Positions 51,976 to 60,736 of a stretch of DNA of 64,000 nt are shown in pieces. A program made the position numbers and the translations under genes. Source of the stretch: an uncultured Mediterraneibacter sp. (GTDB lineage Bacteria; Bacillota; Clostridia; Lachnospirales; Lachnospiraceae); contig NZ_CAKRDI010000012.1 in assembly GCF_934309415.1 (NCBI RefSeq), positions 1 to 64,000 of the forward strand. Direction: 5' to 3'. Position 1 is the stretch's first letter; each line of letters opens with the position of its first letter. Below the pieces are notes generated by a model. It was not told where the DNA came from and searched no databases. It saw only the letters and a list, made by a program, of their open reading frames with translations.

Positions 51976-52809
51976 ATGTCTGAATCATATAAACATTCTT
52001 ACAAATCAGGGGAAAATCTGCTGAATTCCCTGTCAGTTTATAATGTTGGGTATCAGAAATGTGATCCGGGATATCAATGGGGTCCCGGAGTAAGGGATCA
52101 TTTCTGTATTCATCACATTTTATCAGGAAGCGGGTATTATTCTGCAGGGGGAAAATCCTTGGAGCTGCATGCAGGAGATACATTTATTCTTTACCCGGGA
52201 GTGGAAGTGAAATATTATGCAGATCAGGAAGAACCATGGGAATATGGATGGGTTGGATTTATGGGGACAGATGCTCCGTCCATTATCCGAAATACAGAAT
52301 TCCGGAAACACAGGCCGTATATCTTAGCAGGCAGGATTCCGAAGCAAAAGATCCGTGATGGAATCCAGGCAGTTTTTGATGTAAAAGGGAACAGTTATGA
52401 AGAGGCGGTGGCCATGACCGGGGCACTGTACAGTTTGTTATCTGTCTTTATGCATTATTCCAAAGGAGGTGAGCCGGAGAAAGATCCGGGACTGATCTAT
52501 GTGGAAAAAGCAGAGAGCTATATTGGAACCAATTATTCTTATCCGGTGACGGTGGAAGATGTTGCAGATTATGTCGGAATCAGCCGCAGTCATCTGTTCC
52601 GGTCGTTCCAGACTTATATGAACTGTTCACCGAAAGAATATCTGTCGGAATTCCGGATCAAACAGGCCTGCCGTCTTTTGAAAGAGACCGATCTTTCTAT
52701 TTCGGCAATCGCATATTCTGTGGGATTTGAGAATAACCTTTATTTTTCAAAAGCATTTCGCAAAGAAAAGCAGATGAGTCCGACACAGTACAGGGAGGCG
52801 CACAGATAA
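51976..52809 (+). CDS. AraC-family transcription regulator, probably of the gal genes
   Basis: The 277-residue protein has an N-terminal cupin sugar-binding domain (DHFCIHHILSGSGYYSAGG, then LHAGDTFILYPGVEVKYYAD). Its C-terminal AraC helix-turn-helix pair spans about residues 175-275 (VEDVADYVGISRSHLFRSFQ; SISAIAYSVGFENNLYFSKA; RKEKQMSPTQYRE). The start is MSESYKHSYKS, with AGGAGG 11 nt upstream and a closer GCAGGAC. It is divergent from galK across 368 bp, so control of the galactose operon is a reasonable inference; the ligand is not shown. Confidence 0.92.
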   Translation: MSESYKHSYKSGENLLNSLSVYNVGYQKCDPGYQWGPGVRDHFCIHHILSGSGYYSAGGKSLELHAGDTFILYPGVEVKYYADQEEPWEYGWVGFMGTDAPSIIRNTEFRKHRPYILAGRIPKQKIRDGIQAVFDVKGNSYEEAVAMTGALYSLLSVFMHYSKGGEPEKDPGLIYVEKAESYIGTNYSYPVTVEDVADYVGISRSHLFRSFQTYMNCSPKEYLSEFRIKQACRLLKETDLSISAIAYSVGFENNLYFSKAFRKEKQMSPTQYREAHR

Positions 52810-52820
52810 AGTTCCTGTTT

Positions 52821-53007
52821 GCAGAAAGCATTTTTAAGACACACTCTGGTACATCGTTTTCAAAATAATTGCCTCATACACTTGCCTGCGAATCCGATTG
52901 CTCAGTTGAAAAAGCCTCGACGTAGCCCGCTACGCCTACGTTTTTTCAGCTGAACACTCGAATCCGCATTCTGCGTGAATGAGACAGTTATTTATGAAAC
53001 GATGTAC
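52821..53007. repeat. Third inverted-repeat family, full copy, abutting a family-2 end
   Basis: GTACATCGTTT at 52849 and AAACGATGTAC ending at 53007 are the tips of imperfect inverted repeats of about 29 bp (CCTCAT/ATGAG at the inner edge). An internal hairpin carries GACGTAGCCCGCTACGCC, a segment also found at about 54351. The stretch 52821-52848 is an end of the second family (GCATTTTTAAGACACACTCT). Confidence 0.65.
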
Positions 53008-53098
53008 TAGTAATTCAGAACCTAAAAAATACAGAGAATGTAGACGAGGGTTCTGACATATATTTAAGAAAATGCATCTGTATACGGGAGTGTATCCG

Positions 53099-54007
53099 GT
53101 GAAAGGAAAGTGGAAGATTCAGGAACTTCAGCCTCTTGTATATGGTCTTTGGGTGGCAGTCCTGCTGTGGTCTGTGCCGCTTCATCTGTTTGCAGGGCAG
53201 AGCGATTCATCTGGTATACACAAAGCAGAAGTGACAGGACAACAACAGAACAGAGCGGCCAAGTCTGAAAAAACGATGGCGCAGGAAACAGAGAAAAAAT
53301 TAATACAGGAAAAAGAAAAACTGACACAGGAAGGAATATCTGAGCAGATTGGGGAAGAAAACGCAGAAGCGTCTGTGCAGGGAAGAGAAAAGACAGAAAA
53401 TGGAACTGTGCAGGATGCCTCGTCAGGGGAAACGGAGGAGGAAGTCTCTCCAAGGGTAGCCTTGACGTTCGATGACGGCCCCAGTGCACAGTATACTCCA
53501 ACATTGTTGGACGGACTGGATAAAAGAGGGATCCATGCCAGTTTTTTTGTGATCGGCGAAAATATAGAGAAGCAGGGAAATGCGAAGATTCTTGCGAGGA
53601 TGAAAGAGGATGGACACGTAATTGGAAACCATACTTATACACACGTGAATCTGTCTAAATTGTCCGAAGAGCAGGCAATGGCGGAATTAAGTAAGACGGA
53701 TGCGCTGATCCAGCAGGCAACCGGGCAAATTCCGGTATTTGCAAGAGCACCATACGGGGCAGAGCCACTGGCGAAGGAGAAAGATCTCGAACGGATCTAT
53801 GTGAGATGGACAGTGGACCCGCTGGACTGGATGACAGAGGATGCGGGTCAGATTGTGGAGGCAGTAGTCCGCGAAGTGCAGGACGGAGATGTGATCCTTC
53901 TGCATGATTGCTATGAGAGCTCTGTGCGTGCAGCACTTCAGATCGTGGATATTCTGACAGAAAGAGGTTATGAATTTTTTACGTTGGAAGAGATGATTCT
54001 GGAGTAG
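53099..54007 (+). CDS. Polysaccharide deacetylase (NodB domain), secreted or anchored
   Basis: The protein has about 302 residues. The N-terminal hydrophobic helix (LVYGLWVAVLLWSVPLHLFAG) is a signal or anchor. A low-complexity Gln/Glu/Lys linker (about residues 40-115) follows, then a NodB domain with TFDDGP, NHTYTHVNLSKL, ARAPYG and LLHDCYESS. It probably removes N-acetyl groups from peptidoglycan. The start is best at GTG 53099, because GGGAG lies exactly 8 nt upstream; an ATG at 53072 has no ribosome binding site. It is a second deacetylase in the window with a different linker from the one at 46931. No operon partner. Confidence 0.9.
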   Translation: MKGKWKIQELQPLVYGLWVAVLLWSVPLHLFAGQSDSSGIHKAEVTGQQQNRAAKSEKTMAQETEKKLIQEKEKLTQEGISEQIGEENAEASVQGREKTENGTVQDASSGETEEEVSPRVALTFDDGPSAQYTPTLLDGLDKRGIHASFFVIGENIEKQGNAKILARMKEDGHVIGNHTYTHVNLSKLSEEQAMAELSKTDALIQQATGQIPVFARAPYGAEPLAKEKDLERIYVRWTVDPLDWMTEDAGQIVEAVVREVQDGDVILLHDCYESSVRAALQIVDILTERGYEFFTLEEMILE

Positions 54008-54035
54008 GAAGACAGGAAATCCTGTTCGAACGTAT

Positions 54036-54150
54036 TGTTATTTTTCACAGCATAGCCGCAAACAGTAAGTTACTGTTCACTCTCATGTCAATCACTCCGC
54101 TGATTGGCATGGAAGATGCACGTATTGTCTTGAATGTATCTCACCATTTT
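54036..54150 (+). repeat. Decayed HP3 plus truncated palindromic mobile element
   Basis: A decayed HP3 (54036-54070) is joined directly to a forward subtype B copy starting GTTACTGTTCA at 54069. The copy keeps HP1 and the linker but stops inside HP2 (GTATCTCACCATT). Confidence 0.75.
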
Positions 54151-54279
54151 GCACCTGTTGTTGCTGGATATTTTTGCTGGAGAGTGTTATTCTATAGAAG
54201 TTATAAAATGATGAAATATGATCATGTAATATATTTTCGCAGTTAAAATATTAAAAATAAATTTAGAATCACATATGCT

Positions 54280-54441
54280 AGAGTGTGTCTTAAAAATCAT
54301 TCCTGCAATCTGCACGCCCCACTTTGCGGTATATTTTACCTTCATTCGGTTGACGTAGCCCGCTACGCCGCCCTTATTCAGGCAAAATCTCCCACAAATT
54401 GTGGCATACATCTTACAGAAAGCATTTTTAAGACACACTCT
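54280..54441. mobile_element. Second inverted-repeat family, full copy
   Basis: A 162-bp element with perfect 18-bp inverted ends (AGAGTGTGTCTTAAAAAT and its complement). It has an internal GACGTAGCCCGCTACGCC hairpin and no coding capacity. Other ends occur at 15592, 16779, 26153, 34019, 52821 and 60541. No clear target duplication flanks this copy. Confidence 0.75.
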
Positions 54442-54493
54442 AAAAGAGCTTTTCAAAGTATTTTATAAATGAAGATGATTTCAGGAGGAACAA

Positions 54494-55810
54494 ATGGATT
54501 TATTTGATTATATGAGGGAAACGAACAAGGAGAAAGAGTCTCCGCTTGCATCTAGAATGCGTCCGACGACGCTGGATGAAGTAGTGGGACAGAAGCATAT
54601 CATCGGAAAGGACAAGCTGCTCTACCGTGCGATCAAGGCGGATAAATTAAGCTCCCTGATCTTTTACGGACCGCCGGGAACCGGAAAGACAACTCTGGCC
54701 AAAGTCATTGCCAATACAACCAGTGCGGAGTTCAAGCAGATCAATGCCACGGTAGCAGGGAAAAAGGATATGGAAGAAGTGGTGAAAGAAGCCAAAGATC
54801 TTCAGGGAATGTATGGAAAGAAGACAATCCTTTTTATCGATGAGATTCACAGATTTAATAAAGGACAGCAAGATTATCTGCTTCCGTTCGTGGAAGACGG
54901 AACGATCATTCTCATCGGAGCCACAACAGAGAATCCGTATTTTGAGGTGAACGGAGCTTTGATTTCCCGCTCCAGTATCTTTGAATTGAAATCACTTGAG
55001 AAAGAGGATGTCAAAGAACTTCTGATGCGTGCGCTGACAGATCCGGTCAAAGGACTTGGAAGCTTCCATGCGCAGATTGATGCGGATGCGCTGGATTTCC
55101 TGGCAGATGTGGCCGGAGGAGATGCAAGAAATGCATTGAATGCCATTGAACTGGGAGTTCTCACAACAGACAGAAGTGAGGACGGGATCATCCATATCAC
55201 ACTGGATGTAGCATCGGCGTGTATTCAGAAGCGGGTAGTAAATTATGATAAAAAGGGAGACAATCATTACGATATCATTTCCGCATTTATCAAAAGTATG
55301 CGTGGATCAGACCCGGATGCGGCAGTATTTTATCTGGCGAAGATGCTGTATGCAGGGGAGGATGTGAAATTCATCGCGAGAAGAATTATGATCTGTGCTT
55401 CAGAAGATGTGGGAAATGCAGATCCGATGGCGTTGACAGTTGCGGTGGCAGCGGCACAGGCGGTTGAGCGGATCGGAATGCCGGAATCCCAGATCATTCT
55501 GTCGCAGGCAGTGACTTATGTGGCATCTGCACCGAAGAGCAATTCTGCGACCAATGCGATCTTTGCGGCAAATGAAGCGGTGAGAAAATACAAAACAACC
55601 GTACCTTCCCATCTTCAGGATTCTCATTATAAAGGAGCACAGAGGCTGGGACATGGCATCGGTTATAAATATGCCCATAATTATCCGGACCACTATGTGG
55701 ATCAGCAGTATCTCCCGGATGAAATAAAAGACGCCAGGTTCTATGAACCCGGCGAGCTTGGTTATGAAAAACAGATCAGAGAACGTCTACAGAAGCTTCA
55801 TCAGAAGTGA
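54494..55810 (+). CDS. rarA: Replication-associated recombination protein A (RarA/MgsA)
   Basis: AAA+ ATPase related to clamp loader subunits that acts at stalled replication forks. The 438 residues show ASRMRPTTLDEVVGQKHI near the N-terminus, Walker A YGPPGTGKTTLA, Walker B FIDEIHRFNKGQQD, sensor 1 IGATTENPYFEVN, and the C-terminal tetramer domain (GSDPDAAVFYLAKML, SEDVGNADP, YKYAHNYPDHYVDQQYLPD). AGGAGG precedes the ATG. Its last 24 bp overlap the end of the convergent DUF4364 gene. The identification is firm. Confidence 0.96.
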   Translation: MDLFDYMRETNKEKESPLASRMRPTTLDEVVGQKHIIGKDKLLYRAIKADKLSSLIFYGPPGTGKTTLAKVIANTTSAEFKQINATVAGKKDMEEVVKEAKDLQGMYGKKTILFIDEIHRFNKGQQDYLLPFVEDGTIILIGATTENPYFEVNGALISRSSIFELKSLEKEDVKELLMRALTDPVKGLGSFHAQIDADALDFLADVAGGDARNALNAIELGVLTTDRSEDGIIHITLDVASACIQKRVVNYDKKGDNHYDIISAFIKSMRGSDPDAAVFYLAKMLYAGEDVKFIARRIMICASEDVGNADPMALTVAVAAAQAVERIGMPESQIILSQAVTYVASAPKSNSATNAIFAANEAVRKYKTTVPSHLQDSHYKGAQRLGHGIGYKYAHNYPDHYVDQQYLPDEIKDARFYEPGELGYEKQIRERLQKLHQK

Positions 55811-56299
55811 TGTGTAGATTTCCTGATTCTTAAGATTCCAGTTACTTACAATGGCCTGAGCCTCTTTTTCTGTCGGAACAGTAAGCCGCAGATCAATGAG
55901 GTTTGAGCCATTTTCAAGTATTTCACATTTTACTTCAAATTCATGATTTGTGTTCAGATAGTAGTCTGATTTTACAGATACTTCCTCTCTTAAATCATAC
56001 ATTTTCTCGACAAGAAATGTATCGATCTCTTCTCTGATGTCCGGAGAAATCTTATTCTTGAAATAATGGATCGTCTCAGCACCTTCTTCGGTCAGCTGGT
56101 ACAGTGTCCGGTTATGGGTTGCTTCTACCTTCAGAAGGCTGGAAGCAGTCAGCTCGGAGAGTGCTGACTGAAGCCGGAAATAAGTGGTATATCCCTTATC
56201 CAGTATAAATTCGGAGATCTGGGACGTAGTAAGAGGAAAATCCACCTTATCCAGCATATAAAGTACAATTAATTTATATAACGTAAATGTCTCAGACAT
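55787..56299 (-). CDS. DUF4364 winged-helix protein
   Basis: The 170-residue protein has an N-terminal winged-helix domain (LYKLIVLYMLDKVDFPLTTSQISEFIL, then TTYFRLQSALSELTASSLL and TLYQLTEEGAETI) and a C-terminal alpha/beta domain that resembles the Firmicute-specific DUF4364 family. Such proteins look like transcription regulators; no target is known. The start MSETFTLYKL has AAAGGAG upstream and overlaps the end of the radical SAM gene by 8 nt. It is the last gene of a three-gene operon with malic enzyme first. Confidence 0.82.
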   Translation of the reverse strand: MSETFTLYKLIVLYMLDKVDFPLTTSQISEFILDKGYTTYFRLQSALSELTASSLLKVEATHNRTLYQLTEEGAETIHYFKNKISPDIREEIDTFLVEKMYDLREEVSVKSDYYLNTNHEFEVKCEILENGSNLIDLRLTVPTEKEAQAIVSNWNLKNQEIYTSLLMKLL

Positions 56300-57281
56300 G
56301 ATACTCCTTTCCCTGCCAGATGTCATGTTCCTTCAGGTATTTATGAATCTGATTCAGTACAGTTCGTTTGGCACCGGTCCACAGCGGGGCAATCAGCAGA
56401 TCTTTTGGTCCGTCTCCGGTCAGACGGTGGATCACGAGACGGGGATCCAGCCGGGCAACACAGTTGGAGAGCACCCGGATATACTCATCACAGTCCGGAA
56501 TGTGAAATTCCGGTCCGTCATAAGGAAGGCCGGAAGCGGCAGCAGTAAGACTTCTGGCATAGTCTGTCGCAAGATCCGTCCCCTTTAAAATATGGAGAAG
56601 CTGCAGTTTTACTCCATCGATGCCGCTCTGATTCAGATAATCGATGGTCTCGTACATCTGTGTTTCGCTTTCTCCGGGGAGGAAGAGGATCACATGAGTG
56701 ATCACCTGAATTCCAAGTGCTTTTAGATTCCCGACGGCGGTGTCAAAAACCTCCAGAGGATATCCCCTGCGGATGTAAACGGCAGAATCCTCATGGATCG
56801 TCTGAAGCCCAAGTTCCACCCAGACAGGTTTGATCTGATTGAGCCGGTCGAGGAGTTCCAGAACATCCTCTCCCAGACAGTCCGGTCTTGTGGCAATGGC
56901 AAGAACAAGAACATCCGGATCTTCGATGGCTTCCATAAACAGTTTTTCCAGTTGTTCGACCGGAGCGTAAGTGCTTGTGAAAGCCTGAAAATAAGCGATG
57001 AAGGAATGAACCGGGCGTTTCTGCATCAGAACTTCTTTTCCCTGTGTGAGCTGTTCTGTGATGGAAAGGCGGGCGGAACCGGCAAAATCACCGGATCCCA
57101 TGCCGCTACAGAAGATGCAGCCGCCGGTACCGACTTTTCCATCCCGGTTTGGACAGGTCATCCCGCCATTTAATGCAATGCGGTAGACCTTTTCTCCAAA
57201 CATTTTTTTTAGTTCATAATCCAGCGAGTGATAGCGTTTTTCGCTCCAGCGGGTCTGTGGTGCGATGGTTGTATCCGTCAT
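56292..57281 (-). CDS. Radical SAM protein of the TIGR01212/YhcC family
   Basis: The 329-residue protein has the family's iron-sulfur binding pattern CPNRDGKVGTGGCIFC (first Cys about residue 43), followed by ITEQLTQGKE and AYFQAFTSTYAP. ATRPDCLGEDVLELL, VWVELGLQTIHEDS, HVILFLPGE and KLQLLHILKGTDLA are hallmark stretches of YhcC-like radical SAM proteins, an uncharacterised group near the HemN/Elp3-like enzymes. The ATG shares its A with the malic enzyme stop (TAATG), so translation is coupled. The substrate is unknown; tRNA modification has been suggested for related families. Confidence 0.88.
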   Translation of the reverse strand: MTDTTIAPQTRWSEKRYHSLDYELKKMFGEKVYRIALNGGMTCPNRDGKVGTGGCIFCSGMGSGDFAGSARLSITEQLTQGKEVLMQKRPVHSFIAYFQAFTSTYAPVEQLEKLFMEAIEDPDVLVLAIATRPDCLGEDVLELLDRLNQIKPVWVELGLQTIHEDSAVYIRRGYPLEVFDTAVGNLKALGIQVITHVILFLPGESETQMYETIDYLNQSGIDGVKLQLLHILKGTDLATDYARSLTAAASGLPYDGPEFHIPDCDEYIRVLSNCVARLDPRLVIHRLTGDGPKDLLIAPLWTGAKRTVLNQIHKYLKEHDIWQGKEYHV

Positions 57282-58429
57282 TAAATCAGATCCTTGATTG
57301 CCTGACTGACAGTTTCTGCAACACGTGGGTCAAATGCTTCCGGAAGAATGTTGTTCTCGTTCAAGTCTTCATCGGCAACCAGTCCTGCGATTGCATTGGC
57401 AGCGGCAAGCTTCATCTCTTCTGTGATCTGTGTGGCACGTCCTTCGAGAGCTCCTTTGAAGATACCCGGGAAAGCAACAACGTTATTTACCTGGTTTGGG
57501 AAGTCGGAACGTCCTGTACCAACCACTTTGGCTCCGGCTGCTTTTGCAAGATCCGGCATGATCTCCGGAACCGGATTTGCCATAGCGAAGAGGATGGCAT
57601 CTTTATTCATGGAAGCAACCATTTCTTGAGATACAATGTTCGGAGCGGATACACCGACAAAGATATCAGCACCTTTGAGTGCGTCTGCCAGAGTTCCTTT
57701 CTTACCTTCCAGGTTTGTTACCTCGGTCATCTGCTGCTGCATCCAGTTCAGATTTGGAGACTCTTTGGAAATGATTCCGTTGATGTCACACATAGTGATT
57801 GAAGGGAAACCATAAGTCAGAAGCAGTTTTGTGATTGCAACACCGGCAGAACCGGCACCGTTTACAACAATCTTACAGTTTTCTTTTTTCTTTCCTGTTA
57901 CCTTCAGTGCATTGATGATTCCTGCCAGTACAACGATGGCAGTTCCGTGCTGGTCATCGTGGAAGACTGGAATGTCAAGAAGCTCTTTCAGTCTTGTCTC
58001 GATTTCGAAGCAACGAGGTGCGGAGATATCTTCCAGGTTGATTCCGCCAAATGCAGGAGCGATGTTTACGATTGTCTTGATAATCTCTTCTGTGTCCTGT
58101 GTGTCCAGGCAGATCGGTACAGAGTTGACTCCGCCGAATTCTTTAAACAGGACGGATTTACCTTCCATAACCGGCATTGCTGCGAGCGCACCGATATTTC
58201 CAAGTCCGAGAACGGCACTTCCGTCGGAGATAACGGCAACGGTATTAGCCTTCATTGTATAAGTATAAGCTGCTTCCGGATCTTTGGCGATGACCTTACA
58301 AGGTTCAGCAACACCCGGTGTATATGCAATTGCAAGATCTTCACGGGACTTTACGTGAGCTTTTGCAGTTGTTTCAAGTTTTCCATTCCACTGTTTGTGC
58401 ATTTCAAGTGCTTTTTCGCTGTTTGTCAT
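57281..58429 (-). CDS. NAD(P)-dependent malic enzyme
   Basis: Oxidative decarboxylation of malate to pyruvate, or the reverse. The 382-residue length is that of the short bacterial malic enzymes. Motifs are AYTPGVAEPC, the cofactor/metal region VISDGSAVLGLGNIGALAAMP, the divalent metal site LEDISAPRCFEIE and FHDDQHGTAIV, the dinucleotide fold VVNGAGSAGVAI, and ANPVPEI. NAD versus NADP preference cannot be read securely. GAGGT precedes the ATG. A near-consensus promoter lies 40 bp upstream. First gene of the operon with the radical SAM and DUF4364 genes. Confidence 0.94.
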   Translation of the reverse strand: MTNSEKALEMHKQWNGKLETTAKAHVKSREDLAIAYTPGVAEPCKVIAKDPEAAYTYTMKANTVAVISDGSAVLGLGNIGALAAMPVMEGKSVLFKEFGGVNSVPICLDTQDTEEIIKTIVNIAPAFGGINLEDISAPRCFEIETRLKELLDIPVFHDDQHGTAIVVLAGIINALKVTGKKKENCKIVVNGAGSAGVAITKLLLTYGFPSITMCDINGIISKESPNLNWMQQQMTEVTNLEGKKGTLADALKGADIFVGVSAPNIVSQEMVASMNKDAILFAMANPVPEIMPDLAKAAGAKVVGTGRSDFPNQVNNVVAFPGIFKGALEGRATQITEEMKLAAANAIAGLVADEDLNENNILPEAFDPRVAETVSQAIKDLI

Positions 58430-58469
58430 GATTTTTTACCTCACTGATATTATTCATTTACTAAGAAAT

Positions 58470-58498
58470 ATCATAACACCCGGATGGATTTGTTGCAA
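58470..58498 (-). promoter_or_regulatory. Promoter of the malic enzyme operon
   Basis: On the minus strand, TTGCAA and TATGAT are separated by 17 bp. Confidence 0.7.
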
Positions 58499-58530
58499 TA
58501 AAAAAAGTCTTTCCTTTTTGTGGGACATGC

Positions 58531-58536
58531 TGTATA
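58531..58536 (+). promoter_or_regulatory. -10 box of a possible rho promoter
   Basis: A consensus TATAAT with no convincing -35. It implies a long rho leader of about 300 nt, usual for an autoregulated rho gene. Confidence 0.4.
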
Positions 58537-58695
58537 ATGGGTATGTATTTGATAAATCAGTTATAGTCATTTCAGACAAATATTCCCGTAACACTTAAGT
58601 TGAAGAATTGAATGAACCAGATAGTAGATATTTGTATTAAGAAACATTTGATTCCAGAAAAAAGACCAGACTTATGTTGCCGGCAGAAGCTGTTT

Positions 58696-58730
58696 TGTTG
58701 TTGTTTACAGTATAGCTGCAAACAGCAATG
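58696..58730. repeat. Degenerate solo HP3 hairpin in the rho leader
   Basis: GTTGTTGTTTACAG and CTGCAAACAGCAAT keep the HP3 fold with substitutions, upstream of rho. Confidence 0.5.
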
Positions 58731-58844
58731 TATTCGTTACAGGTTACTTTTGAACAGCAGCAATTTTCTGACAGCAGCAGGCTTACAGGAAGACTTATAT
58801 ATAGGAACATTGAAAAAGAAGACTGGAAGAAAGGAAAACAGCTT

Positions 58845-60194
58845 ATGACACGTGAAAAGTATGAATCATTGTCACTGACAACACTCAAGGAACTTGCAAA
58901 GACAAGAAAGATGAAAGGTGTTTCTACATTAAAAAAGGGAGATCTGATCACAGCAATGCTTGAGCTGGATGAGAAGGAAAAACAGACTGAGGCGAATGAA
59001 GAAGCAAAAGAAGAAGTAAAAGAAGAGATGAAAGAGAAGAAGGAAGAGACAGACATTGAGCAGCTTGACAGTGGTCATACTGCAAATGGAATTCTGGAAG
59101 TCCTTCAGGACGGATATGGATTTATCCGAAGCGAAAATTATCTCCCGGGTGATCATGATGTCTATGTTTCTCCGTCACAAATCCGCAGATTCGGTCTGAA
59201 GACAGGTGATATCCTGACTGGAAATACAAGAATCAAGACACAGGGTGAAAAGTTTAGCGCATTGCTTTATGTTTCTACGATCAATGGACTGCGCCCGGCA
59301 GAAGCTGCAAAGAGAAAGAACTTTGAAGACCTGACACCGATTTTCCCAAATGAGAGAATCCGTCTGGAGAATCCGGGATGCTCCACAGCAATGAGAATCG
59401 TGGATATAATTTCTCCGATCGGTAAAGGACAGAGAGGTATGATCGTATCTCCTCCGAAAGCAGGAAAGACAACACTGTTAAAAGAAGTGGCACTGTCAGT
59501 ACAGAAGACACAGCCAAATATGCATCTTCTGATCCTTCTGATCGACGAGCGTCCGGAGGAAGTGACAGACATCCGTGAGGCAATTGAAGGACCGAATGTA
59601 GAAGTAATCTATTCTACATTTGATGAACTTCCGGAGCATCACAAACGTGTGTCTGAGATGGTCGTTGCCAGAGCGAAACGTCTGGTTGAGCACGGAAAAG
59701 ATGTTATGATCCTTCTGGACAGCATCACAAGACTTTCCAGAGCGTACAATCTGATCGTACCGCCGTCAGGAAGAACTCTTTCCGGTGGTCTTGATCCGGC
59801 AGCCCTGTACAGCCCGAAGCGTTTCTTTGGTGCAGCCAGAAATATGAGAGAGGGCGGAAGTCTTACCATTCTTGCCACAGCCCTGATCGATACAGGAAGC
59901 AAGATGGATGATGTGGTATACGAGGAGTTCAAGGGAACCGGTAACATGGAGCTTGTCCTTGACAGAAAACTGCAGGAGAAGAGGGTATTCCCGGCCATCG
60001 ATATTCCGAAATCAGGAACAAGAAGAGACGACCTTCTTTTAAATAAGGAAGAGCAGGAAGCAGCATATATCATCCGCCGTGCCATGAACGGTATGAAACC
60101 GGAAGAAGCGGTAGATAATCTGTTAAATATGTTTGCACGTACAAAAACAAATGCAGAACTGACACAGCAGGTAATCCGTCAGAAATTTATCTAA
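58845..60194 (+). CDS. rho: Transcription termination factor Rho
   Basis: Hexameric RNA helicase that ends transcription. The 449 residues include the N-terminal Rho_N helix bundle (SLTTLKELAKTRKMKGVSTLKKGDL), a short Glu/Lys-rich insert, the cold-shock-like RNA-binding domain (GILEVLQDGYGFIRSENYLPG; DVYVSPSQIRRFGL), Walker A SPPKAGKTTLLKE, LLIDERPEEVTD, the Q-loop region DSITRLSRAYN and the R-loop region (GTGNMELVLDR). The start MTREKYESLS has AAAGGA upstream; the longer frame lies in repeat-rich sequence. rpmE follows with its own promoter. Confidence 0.97.
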   Translation: MTREKYESLSLTTLKELAKTRKMKGVSTLKKGDLITAMLELDEKEKQTEANEEAKEEVKEEMKEKKEETDIEQLDSGHTANGILEVLQDGYGFIRSENYLPGDHDVYVSPSQIRRFGLKTGDILTGNTRIKTQGEKFSALLYVSTINGLRPAEAAKRKNFEDLTPIFPNERIRLENPGCSTAMRIVDIISPIGKGQRGMIVSPPKAGKTTLLKEVALSVQKTQPNMHLLILLIDERPEEVTDIREAIEGPNVEVIYSTFDELPEHHKRVSEMVVARAKRLVEHGKDVMILLDSITRLSRAYNLIVPPSGRTLSGGLDPAALYSPKRFFGAARNMREGGSLTILATALIDTGSKMDDVVYEEFKGTGNMELVLDRKLQEKRVFPAIDIPKSGTRRDDLLLNKEEQEAAYIIRRAMNGMKPEEAVDNLLNMFARTKTNAELTQQVIRQKFI

Positions 60195-60201
60195 AAAAGT
60201 A

Positions 60202-60230
60202 TTGCAAATCGTGAAAAATTGTGATACACT
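60202..60230 (+). promoter_or_regulatory. Promoter of rpmE
   Basis: TTGCAA and TACACT are separated by 17 bp, just after the rho stop codon. Confidence 0.65.
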
Positions 60231-60287
60231 TAGAAAGCTGTTTAGAGACATTAATAAGTAATATATAAAAATAGAGAGGTGAAAATC

Positions 60288-60488
60288 ATGCGCGAAGGTA
60301 TCCATCCAAATTATTATCAGGCTACTGTAACTTGTAACTGTGGAAACACATTTGTAACAGGATCTACAAAGGAGAACATCCACGTAGAAATCTGCTCCAA
60401 GTGTCATCCATTCTACACAGGACAGCAGAAAGCTACTCAGGCTCGTGGACGTGTTGATAAGTTCAACAAGAAATACGGCATTAAATAA
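60288..60488 (+). CDS. rpmE: 50S ribosomal protein L31
   Basis: The 66-residue ribosomal protein starts [12 protein letters not shown]. It has zinc-binding cysteines CNCGNTF and [13 protein letters not shown], the C+ (zinc-binding) type of L31, and ends [20 protein letters not shown] is placed 6-7 nt before the ATG; an upstream in-frame GTG overlaps that site and is rejected. The order rho-rpmE is widely conserved in Firmicutes. Confidence 0.97.
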   Translation: MREGIHPNYYQATVTCNCGNTFVTGSTKENIHVEICSKCHPFYTGQQKATQARGRVDKFNKKYGIK

Positions 60489-60502
60489 GAAAAATAAATT
60501 GA

Positions 60503-60535
60503 AGGCTGAGGTGAATCGCATCTCAGCCTATTTTT
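60503..60535 (+). terminator. Terminator of rpmE
   Basis: AGGCTGAG and CTCAGCCT with a 10-nt loop, followed by ATTTTTG. Confidence 0.9.
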
Positions 60536-60540
60536 GTATT

Positions 60541-60570
60541 AGAGTGTGTTTGAAAAATGCTTTCTGCAAG
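60541..60570. repeat. Solo end of the second inverted-repeat family
   Basis: AGAGTGTGTTTGAAAAATGC, followed by TTTCTGCAAG, matches the end of the element at 54280 and its reverse at 52821. Confidence 0.6.
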
Positions 60571-60591
60571 AGGGAAGGTTCTATTTGTTGA

Positions 60592-60660
60592 ATGTATCCT
60601 GTTACATCTCCAAAGACGATTTTGAAGGACGAGATGCATTACTGGCCACGATGCATTGCG
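60592..60660 (+). repeat. Degenerate palindromic mobile element fragment
   Basis: GAATGTATCC, CATCTCCAAAGACGATTTTG and GACGAGATGCATTACTG follow the linker-HP2-HP3 order of the full element with many substitutions. Confidence 0.5.
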
Positions 60661-60736
60661 AGCAGTATATATGTAGATTACAGAAATGGTTTTTCGGACA
60701 TGATTGGAACTTCCCAAAATAAAAAAGAGGTAGATT

